From an uncultured Neisseria sp. (GTDB lineage Bacteria; Pseudomonadota; Gammaproteobacteria; Burkholderiales; Neisseriaceae): DNA of 6,834 nucleotides. The notes below the pieces were generated by a model. The model saw only the letters and a program-made list of their open reading frames with translations, ran no database searches and was not told the origin of the DNA. The DNA lies in the NCBI GenBank assembly GCA_927911515.1, contig CAKMQH010000185.1:1-6834 (forward strand), in the 5' to 3' direction. Of the stretch, positions 1 to 6,707 are shown piece by piece; within the stretch, counting starts at the first letter, position 1, and each line of letters opens with the position of its first letter. The translations under genes and the position numbers were made by a program.

Positions 1-402
1 TGGCCGAAGAGCAGGATGTGGATTGGTAGAGATTTCCCCTACTGCCAAGTCGCCTGTATGCAACTGATGGATTACGGTAAATATAAATACAGCAGGCCAA
101 GAAACGCGACGAAGCCAAGAAAAAACCAGAAGCAGGTACAAATTAAGGAAATCAAATTCCGCCCGGGTACCGATGAAGGCGATTATCAAATCAAAATGCG
201 CAACATCAACCGCTTCTTGGCTGACGGCGATAAAGTCAAAGTCACGCTTCGTTTCCGCGGGCGTGAAATGGCTCACCAGCAACTCGGGGCGCAACTTTTA
301 GAGCGCGTGAAAGAGGATTTGGCGGAAGTGGCTCAAATCGAATCCTTCCCTAAAATGGAAGGCCGTCAAATGGTGATGATGATTGCACCGAAGAAAAAAT
401 AA
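1..402 (+). CDS. infC: Translation initiation factor IF-3, 5'-truncated and frameshifted
   Basis: IF3 binds the 30S subunit, keeps it apart from 50S and checks start-codon/initiator-tRNA pairing. The window opens near the end of the N-terminal domain, in the frame beginning at base 3 (AEEQDVD, then after correction [21 protein letters not shown]), so the true start is upstream. From about base 127 the frame is clean through the C-terminal domain ([34 protein letters not shown], ending MMIAPKKK), which is typical of family C-termini. Four indels scramble the first 125 bases: a T lost near 23-25, an A lost at 62-63, a C lost near 91, and one extra A in the run at 120-125. An ATG at 16 opens a continuous reading frame, but its first ~40 residues are an out-of-frame artefact. 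The gene identity is certain; the start is not in the window. Confidence 0.95.
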   Translation, partial: WPKSRMWIGRDFPYCQVACMQLMDYGKYKYSRPRNATKPRKNQKQVQIKEIKFRPGTDEGDYQIKMRNINRFLADGDKVKVTLRFRGREMAHQQLGAQLLERVKEDLAEVAQIESFPKMEGRQMVMMIAPKKK

Positions 403-415
403 AGTTATAATTTTC

Positions 416-450
416 AGCTTACTCCGATTGCCGCTTCGGAGTAAGCTTTT
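416..450 (+). terminator. Hairpin with short T run after infC (terminator or attenuator)
   Basis: A perfect 12-bp stem (416-427 pairs with 436-447) encloses an 8-base loop and is followed by TTTT, then G. It starts 14 bases after the infC stop and precedes rpmI. The stem is strong but the T run is short, so partial termination between infC and rpmI is more likely than a full stop. This would let the L35/L20 genes be tuned separately from IF3. Confidence 0.65.
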
Positions 451-478
451 GATTGGCGGCAAAAACCGTGGCATTTTG

Positions 479-510
479 GGTTCAAGTGTTTGAAACCAAT
501 GTTTTAAAAC
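479..510 (+). promoter_or_regulatory. Possible structured leader of rpmI-rplT
   Basis: Between the infC hairpin and rpmI lie two small inverted repeats. GGTTCAA (479-485) can pair with TTGAAACC (490-497) with one bulged A, and GTTTTAAAAC (501-510) is a perfect palindrome. In E. coli, L20 represses its own operon by binding a structured rpmI leader. Whether this leader does the same is inference; I see no clear copy of a known L20 operator and no convincing promoter in 451-548. Confidence 0.25.
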
Positions 511-548
511 CCCCTGATGCCTTATCTAATAACGAATGGAGTTTTCCA

Positions 549-746
549 ATGCCTAAAATGAAAACCAAGTCTAGCGCGAAAAAACGCTTCAAAGTACTGG
601 GTAACGGCGGTGTAAAACGCGCTCATGCGTTCAAACGCCACATCTTGACTAAAAAGACCACTAAAAACAAACGCCAACTGCGCGGTACCTCTATGGTAAA
701 CGATCGCGATTTGGCTTCTGTTGCTAAAATGTTACCCTACGCTTAA
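549..746 (+). CDS. rpmI: 50S ribosomal protein L35
   Basis: A 65-residue basic protein of the large ribosomal subunit. The start at 549 gives the family opening [20 protein letters not shown], and a GGAG ribosome binding site at 538-541 sits 7 bases upstream. The frame is open back to an ATG-like codon near 453, but that extension (including [14 protein letters not shown]) does not resemble L35 and crosses the leader, so it is rejected. The body ([20 protein letters not shown], then QLRG) and length match the family. The TAA stop overlaps the AAGGAG site of rplT, so the two genes are translated as a tight pair. No frameshift is seen. Confidence 0.97.
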
Positions 747-758
747 GGAGTTTAGAAT

Positions 759-1117
759 ATGCCACGCGTAAAACGCGGTGTAACCGCTCGTGCCCGTCAC
801 CAAAAAATCTTCGCGTTAGCCAAAGGCTACCGCGGTCGTCGTAAAACGTATACCGCGTTGCCAAGCAAGCGGTAATGAAAGCCGGTCAATACGCATACCG
901 TGACCGTCGTCAACGCAAACGCCAATTCCGTCAATTGTGGATTGTTCGTATCAATGCAGGTGCCCGTGAAAATGGCCTGTCTTACAGCAAATTCATGAAC
1001 GGTCTGAAACGCGCCGCTATCGAAATCGACCGCAAAGTATTGGCTGATCTGGCTGTATTTGATAAAGCCGCTTTTGCACAATTGGTTGAGAAAGCTAAAG
1101 CTGCTTTGGCTGCTTAA
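759..1117 (+). CDS. rplT: 50S ribosomal protein L20, with one frameshift
   Basis: L20 binds 23S rRNA early in 50S assembly and, in enterobacteria, represses its own operon. The start at 759 follows AAGGAG (745-750) by 8 bases and gives [20 protein letters not shown]. The frame then breaks at the A run 843-846: one added A gives [20 protein letters not shown], as expected for L20, and joins the frame that runs to the stop at 1115-1117. With that base the gene encodes exactly 119 residues, the usual length. The second part ([32 protein letters not shown]) is unmistakable. L20 is an essential or near-essential protein and the break is a homopolymer undercall, so a sequencing error is the best reading. 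Confidence 0.96.
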
Positions 1118-1130
1118 TCCAAAAAATTTG

Positions 1131-1156
1131 AAAAGGAAGCTACGGCTTCCTTTTTT
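1131..1156 (+). terminator. Intrinsic terminator after rplT
   Basis: GGAAGC (1135-1140), loop TACG, GCTTCC (1145-1150), then six T. Flanking AAAA (1131-1134) can extend the stem with the first four T. The loop is a C(UACG)G tetraloop of the stable UNCG class. It closes the ribosomal-protein unit, so pheS needs its own promoter. Confidence 0.92.
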
Positions 1157-1225
1157 CTTTGTCTGAAGAAAGTCTATGTGATTGATTTTCTTTCTTTAAA
1201 GTCTATTTTTTGAATTGATTTGCGC

Positions 1226-1231
1226 TAAAAT
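1226..1231 (+). promoter_or_regulatory. Candidate -10 box for pheS
   Basis: TAAAAT lies in an AT-rich stretch just after the rplT terminator and about 130 bases before pheS. No good -35 match is found at 15-19 bases upstream, so this is only the best local candidate for the promoter that the preceding terminator implies. Confidence 0.35.
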
Positions 1232-1271
1232 ACGCCGATTCTATCAAACGGATTGGCCGTAAACGATAAAA

Positions 1272-2356
<1,085 letters not shown>

Positions 2357-2358
2357 TT

Positions 2359-2392
2359 GTGCAGGCTGCTTGAATGGAAAAGCAGCCTGCAC
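2359..2392. repeat. 13-bp inverted repeat of AG-king3DUS type after pheS
   Basis: Bases 2359-2371 and 2380-2392 are perfect reverse complements around an 8-base loop, starting 3 bases after the pheS stop. The right arm contains AAGCAGCCTGCA, a 12/12 match to the dialect I recall as AG-king3DUS (Kingella). The left arm gives the same word on the minus strand, and on the plus strand is 11/12 to the Simonsiella-type AGGCTGCCTGAA. Paired uptake sequences often act as terminators in Neisseria, but no T run follows here, so termination would be weak. Confidence 0.7.
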
Positions 2393-2408
2393 CGCAGAAA
2401 GCTGAATC

Positions 2409-2714
2409 ATGAAACGCTATGTTACCCCATTCGTTTGCTATGCGTTTGCTGTTGCACTGTGGTTGCTGTCTATCTATTGCGAAAACCGCTCTTTGGCGTT
2501 GGCCGATTTGAAAACTCTGACCGGCGACGATGTGGAAGGTGCAATAAGGTGGTCGAATTACGGATTTACCGCATTTACTGTGTCCTGTTTTGTCACCGCG
2601 ATCGGTAGTTGGTTGATGCCGTGGTTTAAAAGCTGGGAACGTGTGGCGTTTACAGTAAGTGTTACTTTAGGCTATACCTTGCTGGCATGGTTTGTAACAA
2701 TATTATTGATTTGA
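2409..2714 (+). CDS. Small three-helix membrane protein of unknown function
   Basis: A 101-residue protein that I do not recognise. Three hydrophobic segments are likely membrane helices, at residues ~5-24, ~52-73 and ~79-101, joined by a polar, acidic loop at 25-50 (ENRSLALADLKTLTGDDVEG). The first helix follows MKR and has no signal-peptidase-like site, so it is probably an inner-membrane anchor. The ATG at 2409 lies 52 bases after the pheS stop behind a DUS-type hairpin, and there is only a poor ribosome binding site. It sits between pheS and pheT, which are adjacent in many bacteria. It is probably an insertion in this interval, read with the pheS transcript. Length and helix pattern suggest a real gene; function is unknown. 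Confidence 0.75.
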   Translation: MKRYVTPFVCYAFAVALWLLSIYCENRSLALADLKTLTGDDVEGAIRWSNYGFTAFTVSCFVTAIGSWLMPWFKSWERVAFTVSVTLGYTLLAWFVTILLI

Positions 2715-2731
2715 TTGCATAAGGTGTGAAA

Positions 2732-2743
2732 AGGCTACCTGAA
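2732..2743 (+). repeat. Uptake-sequence-like word, AG-eikDUS
   Basis: AGGCTACCTGAA is a 12/12 match to the dialect I recall for Eikenella. It lies 18 bases after the small membrane protein gene, in non-coding DNA. It differs from the host-type copy 61 bases downstream at three positions. Confidence 0.65.
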
Positions 2744-2792
2744 AGCAACAGCTTCAATAAAGTGAAAAAGCAGACTACACGCCAACATAAAC

Positions 2793-2804
2793 AGGTCGTC
2801 TGAA
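2793..2804 (+). repeat. DNA uptake sequence, AG-mucDUS
   Basis: AGGTCGTCTGAA, 12/12, lies in the 135-base gap before pheT. It is single, with no inverted partner nearby. Confidence 0.88.
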
Positions 2805-2849
2805 AACAAAGTCTGATAAAAAAGTTAATTAGTTGATTGAGAACATGAC

Positions 2850-5209
2850 ATGCAATTCTCCTACTCATGGCTGAAAACCCAAGCCGATACCGAACTTTCC
2901 GCCGATAAGCTGGAACATCTGTTAACCATGTCCGGCTTGGAAGTGGAAGAAGCCGAGACTGCCGCGCCTGCGTTTACGGGTGTGGTAATTGCCGAAGTGA
3001 AATCCGTTGAAAAACATCCTGATGCCGACCGTTTGAACGTTACCCAAGTCGATGCGGGTACGGGCGAGTTGGTGCAGATTGTGTGCGGTGCGCCGAATGT
3101 GAAAGCGGGCATCAAAGTGCCGTGTTCGCTGCCGGGTGCGGTATTGCCGGGCAATTTCAAAATCAAGCCGACCAAGATGCGCGGCGTGGTGTCGAACGGG
3201 ATGTTGTGTTCCACCGATGAACTCGGTCTGCCTGACGACGGCGTGAACGGTCTGCACATTTTGCCGCAAGACGCGCCCGTCGGCGCAAACATCCGTGAAT
3301 ATCTGGATTTGGACGATACGGTGTTCACGCTGAAAATCACGCCGAACCGTGCCGACTGCTGAGCATCAAAGGCATCGCGCGCGAAGTGTCCGCGCTGACG
3401 GGTTGTGCGTTCAAGCAGCCAGCAATCCATGCCGCGCCAATCACGGGCAGCTGCAAACAGCCCGTGCAGATTGATGCGCCTGCCGATTGCGGCCGCTTTA
3501 TCAGCCGCGTGATTGAAAACGTGAACGCGCGCGCCGCTACGCCGGATTGGATGAAGCAGCGTTTGGATCGCAGCGGTGTCCGCAGTATTTCCGCGCTGGT
3601 GGACATTGGCAATTATGTGATGCTGGAAATCGGTCAGCCGATGCATGTTTTTGATGCCGACAAACTTTCAGGCAGCCTGCACATCCGCCGTGCGCGCGAA
3701 GGTGAAACGCTGGAATGTTTGAACGAGAAAACCGTCTCCCTGTCTGAAAACACGCTGGTAGTGGCCGATGAAAAAGGCGCGTTGAGTTTGGCGGGTCTGA
3801 TGGGCGGTGCAGCGAGCGCGGTTTCAGACGACACGCAAAATATCGTGCTGGAAGCGGCTTGGTTTGCGCCTGAAATCATTGCCGGCAAATCGCGCCAATA
3901 TGGTTTTGGCTCGGATTCGTCGTTCCGCTTTGAGCGTGGCGTGGATTACCGTTTGCAGGCTGATGCCATCGAACGCGCCACCGAACTGGTTTTGCAAATC
4001 TGCGGCGGTGCAGCAGGAGAAATGGTGGAAGCGCAAGGCGAATTGCCTGAAGCGAAGCAGGTCGAATTGCGTTTGGGTCGTCTGAAAACCGTATTGGGCG
4101 TGGACATTCCTGCCGAACAGGTGGAAACCATTTTGCAGCACTTGGGCTTGCAGCCTGAAAAAACAGCGGAAGGCTTCCGCGTTACCGCTCCGAGCTTCCG
4201 TTTCGACATCGAAATCGAAGCCGATTTGATTGAAGAAATCGGTCGTGTTTACGGCTATGAAAATATCCCCGATGATTACACGTCAGGCCGTCTGAAAATG
4301 CTGGCGCTGCCCGAAACCCGCCGTCCGCGTTTTGCCGTTTATAACGAAATGGCGGCGCGCGGCTACCGCGAAGTGGTCAGCTATGCCTTCGTTGACGAGC
4401 AGTGGGAACACGATTTTGCCGCCAATGCCAACCCCATCCGCCTGCAAAACCCGCTGGCGGCGCAGTATGCCGTGATGCGTTCCACGCTCATTGGCGGCTT
4501 GGTGGAAATTTTGCAAACAATCTGAACCGCAAACAAAACCGCGTGCGTGTGTTTGAAATCGCTCGCGTGTTCAGCAAAGGTTCAGATGGCCGGTTGTACA
4601 AACGAACGCATCGGCGGCCTGTGGTACGGCGCGGCGATGCCCGAACAATGGGGCGAGAAAACGCGCAACGCGGATTTTTACGACATCAAGGCGGATGTGG
4701 AAAATCTGTTGAAAAACAAAGCGGTTGAGTTTGTCAAAACCGAACATCCCGCCCTGCATCCAGGACGCGCCGCCAATATTGTTTCAGACGGCCAAGTCAT
4801 CGGCTTTGTCGGCGAATTGCATCCGAAATGGCTGCAAAAATACGACTTGCCGCAAGCGCCACTGGTATTTGAAATCGACATGGCAGCCGTGTTGGAACGC
4901 GAAAAAACGCGCTATCAGTCAGTATCGAAATTCCAGCCGGTTCGCAGGGATTTAGCGTTTGTGATGCCTGAAACCATGACCCATGATGATTTGTTGGCCG
5001 CCTTGAAAGGCGCGGCAAACAAGTTGGTACAGGAAATCAGCGTATTTGACGTGTATCGCGGTACGGGCCTGCCTGAAGGGATGAAGAGCATGGCGGTCAA
5101 AGTGATTTTGCAGGATATGGAAAACACGCTGACGGATGAAACAGTCGAGCCGGTTATCGGAAAACTGATTGACGCGGCAACTGCTGCGGGAGCGCAACTT
5201 CGCAGCTAA
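2850..5209 (+). CDS. pheT: Phenylalanine--tRNA ligase beta subunit, with four frameshifts
   Basis: Beta subunit of PheRS, needed for tRNA binding and for hydrolysing mischarged Tyr-tRNA-Phe. The ATG at 2850 gives the family start [13 protein letters not shown]. Residues ~40-150 are the EMAP/OB-like tRNA-binding domain. The B3/B4 editing domain follows, with His266 (QPMHVFD), Glu335 (VLEAAWF), and Ser355/Ser357 ([13 protein letters not shown]) where E. coli, from memory, has Thr354/Ala356. Residues ~690-787 are the FDX-ACB anticodon-binding domain ([10 protein letters not shown] to QLRS). Four bases are missing: T at 3360 (NRADC-LSIKGIA), A in 4515-4517 ([10 protein letters not shown]), T at 4594-4595 and A at 4600-4602 (DGRFVQNERIGG). 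Restoring them gives 787 residues, a full-length protein. All four are homopolymer undercalls in an essential gene, so sequencing error is the likely cause. Read literally it would be three or more fragments. Confidence 0.95.
4075..4086 (+). repeat. DNA uptake sequence, AG-mucDUS with one mismatch, inside pheT
   Basis: GGGTCGTCTGAA is 11/12 to AG-mucDUS, differing only in the first base, and lies in frame within pheT (Gly-Arg-Leu-Lys). Confidence 0.7.
4285..4296 (+). repeat. DNA uptake sequence, AG-DUS, inside pheT
   Basis: AGGCCGTCTGAA is a 12/12 match to AG-DUS. It is coding (Gly-Arg-Leu-Lys) and in the same frame as the copy at 4075-4086. Confidence 0.85.
4783..4794 (-). repeat. DNA uptake sequence core, inside pheT
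   Basis: The minus strand reads TGGCCGTCTGAA. The 10-base core GCCGTCTGAA is intact and the match to AG-DUS is 11/12. It encodes Val-Ser-Asp-Gly-Gln. Confidence 0.75.
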
Positions 5210-5224
5210 AAAATAAATATTCGC

Positions 5225-5252
5225 TTGAATTTTAAATAGAAATTGGTAATAA
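5225..5252 (+). promoter_or_regulatory. Candidate promoter of ihfA
   Basis: TTGAAT (5225-5230) and TAATAA (5247-5252) are 16 bases apart, and TGG directly before the -10 gives an extended -10 (TGnTAATAA). It lies in the 73-base pheT-ihfA gap, which is AT-rich. A start just after ~5258 would leave a leader of about 25 bases. Confidence 0.5.
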
Positions 5253-5282
5253 TCTGCACCTGTTACAACAGAAGGTAATAAT

Positions 5283-5585
5283 ATGACATTAACTAAAGCC
5301 GAATTGGCCGATATTTTGGTAGATAAAGTCAGCAATGTAACCAAAAACGATGCCAAAGAAATCGTCGAACTCTTTTTTGAAGAAATCCGCAGTACTTTGG
5401 CACGCGGCGAAGAAATCAAAATTTCCGGTTTCGGTAATTTTCAGTTGCGTGACAAACCGCAGCGTCCCGGCCGTAATCCGAAAACCGGCGAAGAAGTACC
5501 GATTACCGCCCGCCGCGTAGTCACTTTCCATGCCAGCCAAAAACTCAAAGGCATGGTGGAGCATTACTATGACAAACAACGCTAA
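5283..5585 (+). CDS. ihfA: Integration host factor alpha subunit
   Basis: IHF alpha pairs with IHF beta (encoded elsewhere) to bend DNA sharply at specific sites, acting in transcription, replication and recombination. The 100-residue product matches family length. It opens [16 protein letters not shown] and has the N-terminal dimer helices (~3-40), then the core [22 protein letters not shown] at 49-70. Pro66 in RNPKTGE is the residue at the tip of the beta arm that intercalates into DNA. GAAGG (5271-5275) lies 7 bases before the ATG. The position after pheT is the conserved proteobacterial order. It overlaps the next gene by 17 bases, so the two are probably co-transcribed. Confidence 0.97.
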   Translation: MTLTKAELADILVDKVSNVTKNDAKEIVELFFEEIRSTLARGEEIKISGFGNFQLRDKPQRPGRNPKTGEEVPITARRVVTFHASQKLKGMVEHYYDKQR

Positions 5586-5883
5586 TCCCGTTATTCCTGC
5601 AAAACGTTATTTCTCGCTAGACGAAATGTGCGAACTGGTGCAAATCAGCCCGTCACAATTTGCCCAGTGGCAACATGAGAACGGTATCGTTGTCGGTTAC
5701 GGCGGCGATCGTTACACCCGTTCCGATGTGGTGAAACTGCTGAAGCTGAAAGATACCTTTGCGCCTTATGTCGACCGCTTCAGCCGTGATTCTTTGGATG
5801 CAAACGGTCATCCTGCTGCAAAGGCAGAAGAGGTTAGGGATAGCCTGAATCAAATTTTGGCAGATTTGGAAGCGCATTCATAA
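5569..5883 (+). CDS. MerR-like winged-helix protein
   Basis: A 104-residue protein likely to bind DNA. Residues ~13-61 follow the MerR plan: [22 protein letters not shown] (helix-turn-helix), a short wing [12 protein letters not shown], then VVKLLKLKD. It departs from classical MerR at the turn, with FAQWQHENG in place of the usual LRYWE type. The C-terminal part (~62-104) is short and helical ([19 protein letters not shown]), with no cysteines for metal binding and no ligand domain. The ATG at 5569 is chosen because GGAG (5558-5561) lies 7 bases upstream; an in-frame ATG at 5530 has no such site and lies deep in ihfA. The 17-base overlap with ihfA suggests translational coupling. A MerR-type gene after ihfA is common in proteobacteria; its target is not known to me. 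Confidence 0.85.
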   Translation: MTNNANPVIPAKRYFSLDEMCELVQISPSQFAQWQHENGIVVGYGGDRYTRSDVVKLLKLKDTFAPYVDRFSRDSLDANGHPAAKAEEVRDSLNQILADLEAHS

Positions 5884-5911
5884 TCGCCATTTCGTATTTC
5901 TGCGAAAAATA

Positions 5912-5941
5912 AAAAAACCGACCTTTGAAAGGTCGTTTTTT
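5912..5941 (+). terminator. Intrinsic terminator after the ihfA unit
   Basis: The stem CGACCTT (5919-5925) pairs with AAGGTCG (5929-5935), with a 3-base loop, preceded by an A run (5911-5917) and followed by six T (5936-5941). It lies about 35 bases past the MerR-like gene. The flanking A run means it may also work on the minus strand. Confidence 0.9.
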
Positions 5942-6116
5942 ATTGATGACGAAAAGATTAACAATACATTTTTATGCCAATTTGTCAGCCGAAGAAGGCG
6001 CAAGTGATACGAAGCCGGTCGCAGCTTCAGGAAATTGTTTTTCCAGAGTTTATACTCGATATATCATCTTCCGTTTCTTCTGTTGCATGAACAATCGAAC
6101 AGGACGACTGCTATTA
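5942..6116. other. Non-coding stretch without a recognised gene
   Basis: Together with the terminator and repeat this makes ~390 bases without a convincing gene (5884-6274). A plus-strand frame of 38 codons (ATG 5974 to TGA 6088-6090) and an 83-codon frame beginning inside the terminator are open. Neither has a ribosome binding site or recognisable protein sequence. I see no tRNA, Correia-type or insertion-sequence ends here. It may be a decayed remnant. Confidence 0.4.
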
Positions 6117-6152
6117 GTAAAAAGGTTGTCTGAAAACTTTCAGACAACCTTT
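6117..6152 (-). terminator. Inverted DUS-variant terminator (minus strand)
   Basis: AAAGGTTGTCTGAAA (6121-6135) is the exact reverse complement of 6138-6152, giving a stem of up to 14-15 bp with a minimal loop. Read on the minus strand it is followed by a run of five T (6123 down to 6119), as an intrinsic terminator requires. Each arm is AGGTTGTCTGAA, one base off AG-mucDUS, with the change mirrored in both arms. It is the first terminator downstream of the minus-strand lipoprotein gene, about 120 bases past its stop. Confidence 0.75.
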
Positions 6153-6263
6153 GAGAAAGTTAGGTGTCCAATTTAACCTACGCCTGTTATGCAAAAACGC
6201 AGTGTTTTCTTGAAATATCAACAATCCTTTCTTAGAGAAAAGCTATCTAAACTAAACCTTCAG
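6138..6263. repeat. Direct repeat, copy 1
   Basis: 126 bases closely matching 6708-6834, by my alignment roughly 88% identical with three small gaps. Shared blocks include AACCTACGCCTGTTATG, CTTGAAATATCAACAATCCT and CTAAACTAAACCTTCAG. It begins with the right arm of the DUS-variant terminator and ends 11 bases from the lipoprotein stop codon, so it forms that gene's 3' flank. Confidence 0.9.
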
Positions 6264-6274
6264 ATTACTTTAAC

Positions 6275-6628
6275 TCATTCTTTAACTTTTATCTGATAAA
6301 ATTTCTTCTGTTCCTTATCTTCAAAAAAACCTACGGGTCCTCTTATTAAATATGATATTTCAATCATGATATCCTGCTTCATCTTTGGAGTTCCAGAAAT
6401 ATGAACCGTATCATACCACTTATCGATGGGCTTTACAGTTAACCCCGAATTCGGAGGATCCATTTTTACCCTGAAATGATTGGGATAAGTAGCTTGATTA
6501 GCCACATTAAATTCTATGAAATATGGCTTATTAAATTCTGCATCCGGTAATACCTGAACTTTATGTTTACCGGCAAAACAACCGGATAATGCTATTACAG
6601 CCGAAAAGATAAATACTTTCCTTATCAT
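6275..6628 (-). CDS. Putative lipoprotein, Ig-like fold, function unknown
   Basis: A 117-residue protein with a classical lipoprotein signal: MIRK, hydrophobic core VFIFSAVIA, lipobox LSGC with Cys17. The next residue is Phe, not Asp, so sorting to the outer membrane is expected. The mature part is rich in predicted beta strands (KPYFIEFNVANQ, then HFRVKMDPPNSGLTVKP). It has the pattern ISGTPKMKQDIMIEISY (77-93), typical of immunoglobulin-like domains. The start at 6628 is chosen for the signal peptide and a GGAG about 12 bases upstream; an in-frame ATG at 6646 would add six residues (MELILS) but lacks a ribosome binding site. The gene is much more AT-rich than pheT and points against its neighbours. 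With flanking direct repeats this suggests an accessory cassette. I do not recognise the family. Confidence 0.75.
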   Translation of the reverse strand: MIRKVFIFSAVIALSGCFAGKHKVQVLPDAEFNKPYFIEFNVANQATYPNHFRVKMDPPNSGLTVKPIDKWYDTVHISGTPKMKQDIMIEISYLIRGPVGFFEDKEQKKFYQIKVKE

Positions 6629-6707
6629 ACTTAAAATAAGCTCCATAATTTACTGATATTTCACAAAATTCTAAAATCAATTGCTCCAAAGCTGGCTTTT
6701 AGAAATT

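Noticed and set aside
453..548. N-terminal extension of the L35 frame back to about 453
   Set aside because: The extension is unlike L35, crosses the leader inverted repeats, and GGAG with correct spacing marks the ATG at 549.
875..1117. Separate 80-residue gene beginning at 875
   Set aside because: It is the C-terminal two thirds of L20, split off by the one-base loss at 843-846.
2861..3646. Long minus-strand open frame of 261 codons opposite pheT
   Set aside because: It is antisense to clearly coding pheT, has no protein-family resemblance, and spans the pheT frameshift site; GC-rich genes often leave such frames open.
3670..3681. AGGCAGCCTGCA in pheT, 11/12 to the Kingella-type AG-kingDUS
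   Set aside because: It encodes Gly-Ser-Leu-His in frame, and other partial matches in pheT (for example near 4150 and 5068) are only 10/12, so chance is likely.
3386..4525. Independent gene beginning at 3386, and another at 4547
   Set aside because: Both are internal PheT fragments; restoring single bases at 3360, 4515-4517 and 4594-4602 joins them into one 787-residue protein.
5974..6090. 38-codon frame that looked like a small peptide or gene remnant
   Set aside because: No ribosome binding site and no homology I can recognise; too short to support.
5925..6176. 83-codon plus-strand frame after the ihfA unit
   Set aside because: It starts inside the terminator, runs through the DUS hairpin and repeat, and has no recognisable protein sequence.
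6117..6263. Minus-strand open frame across repeat copy 1 (about 35 codons)
   Set aside because: The matching frame in copy 2 is broken by small gaps that are not multiples of three, so the repeat is not conserved as protein.
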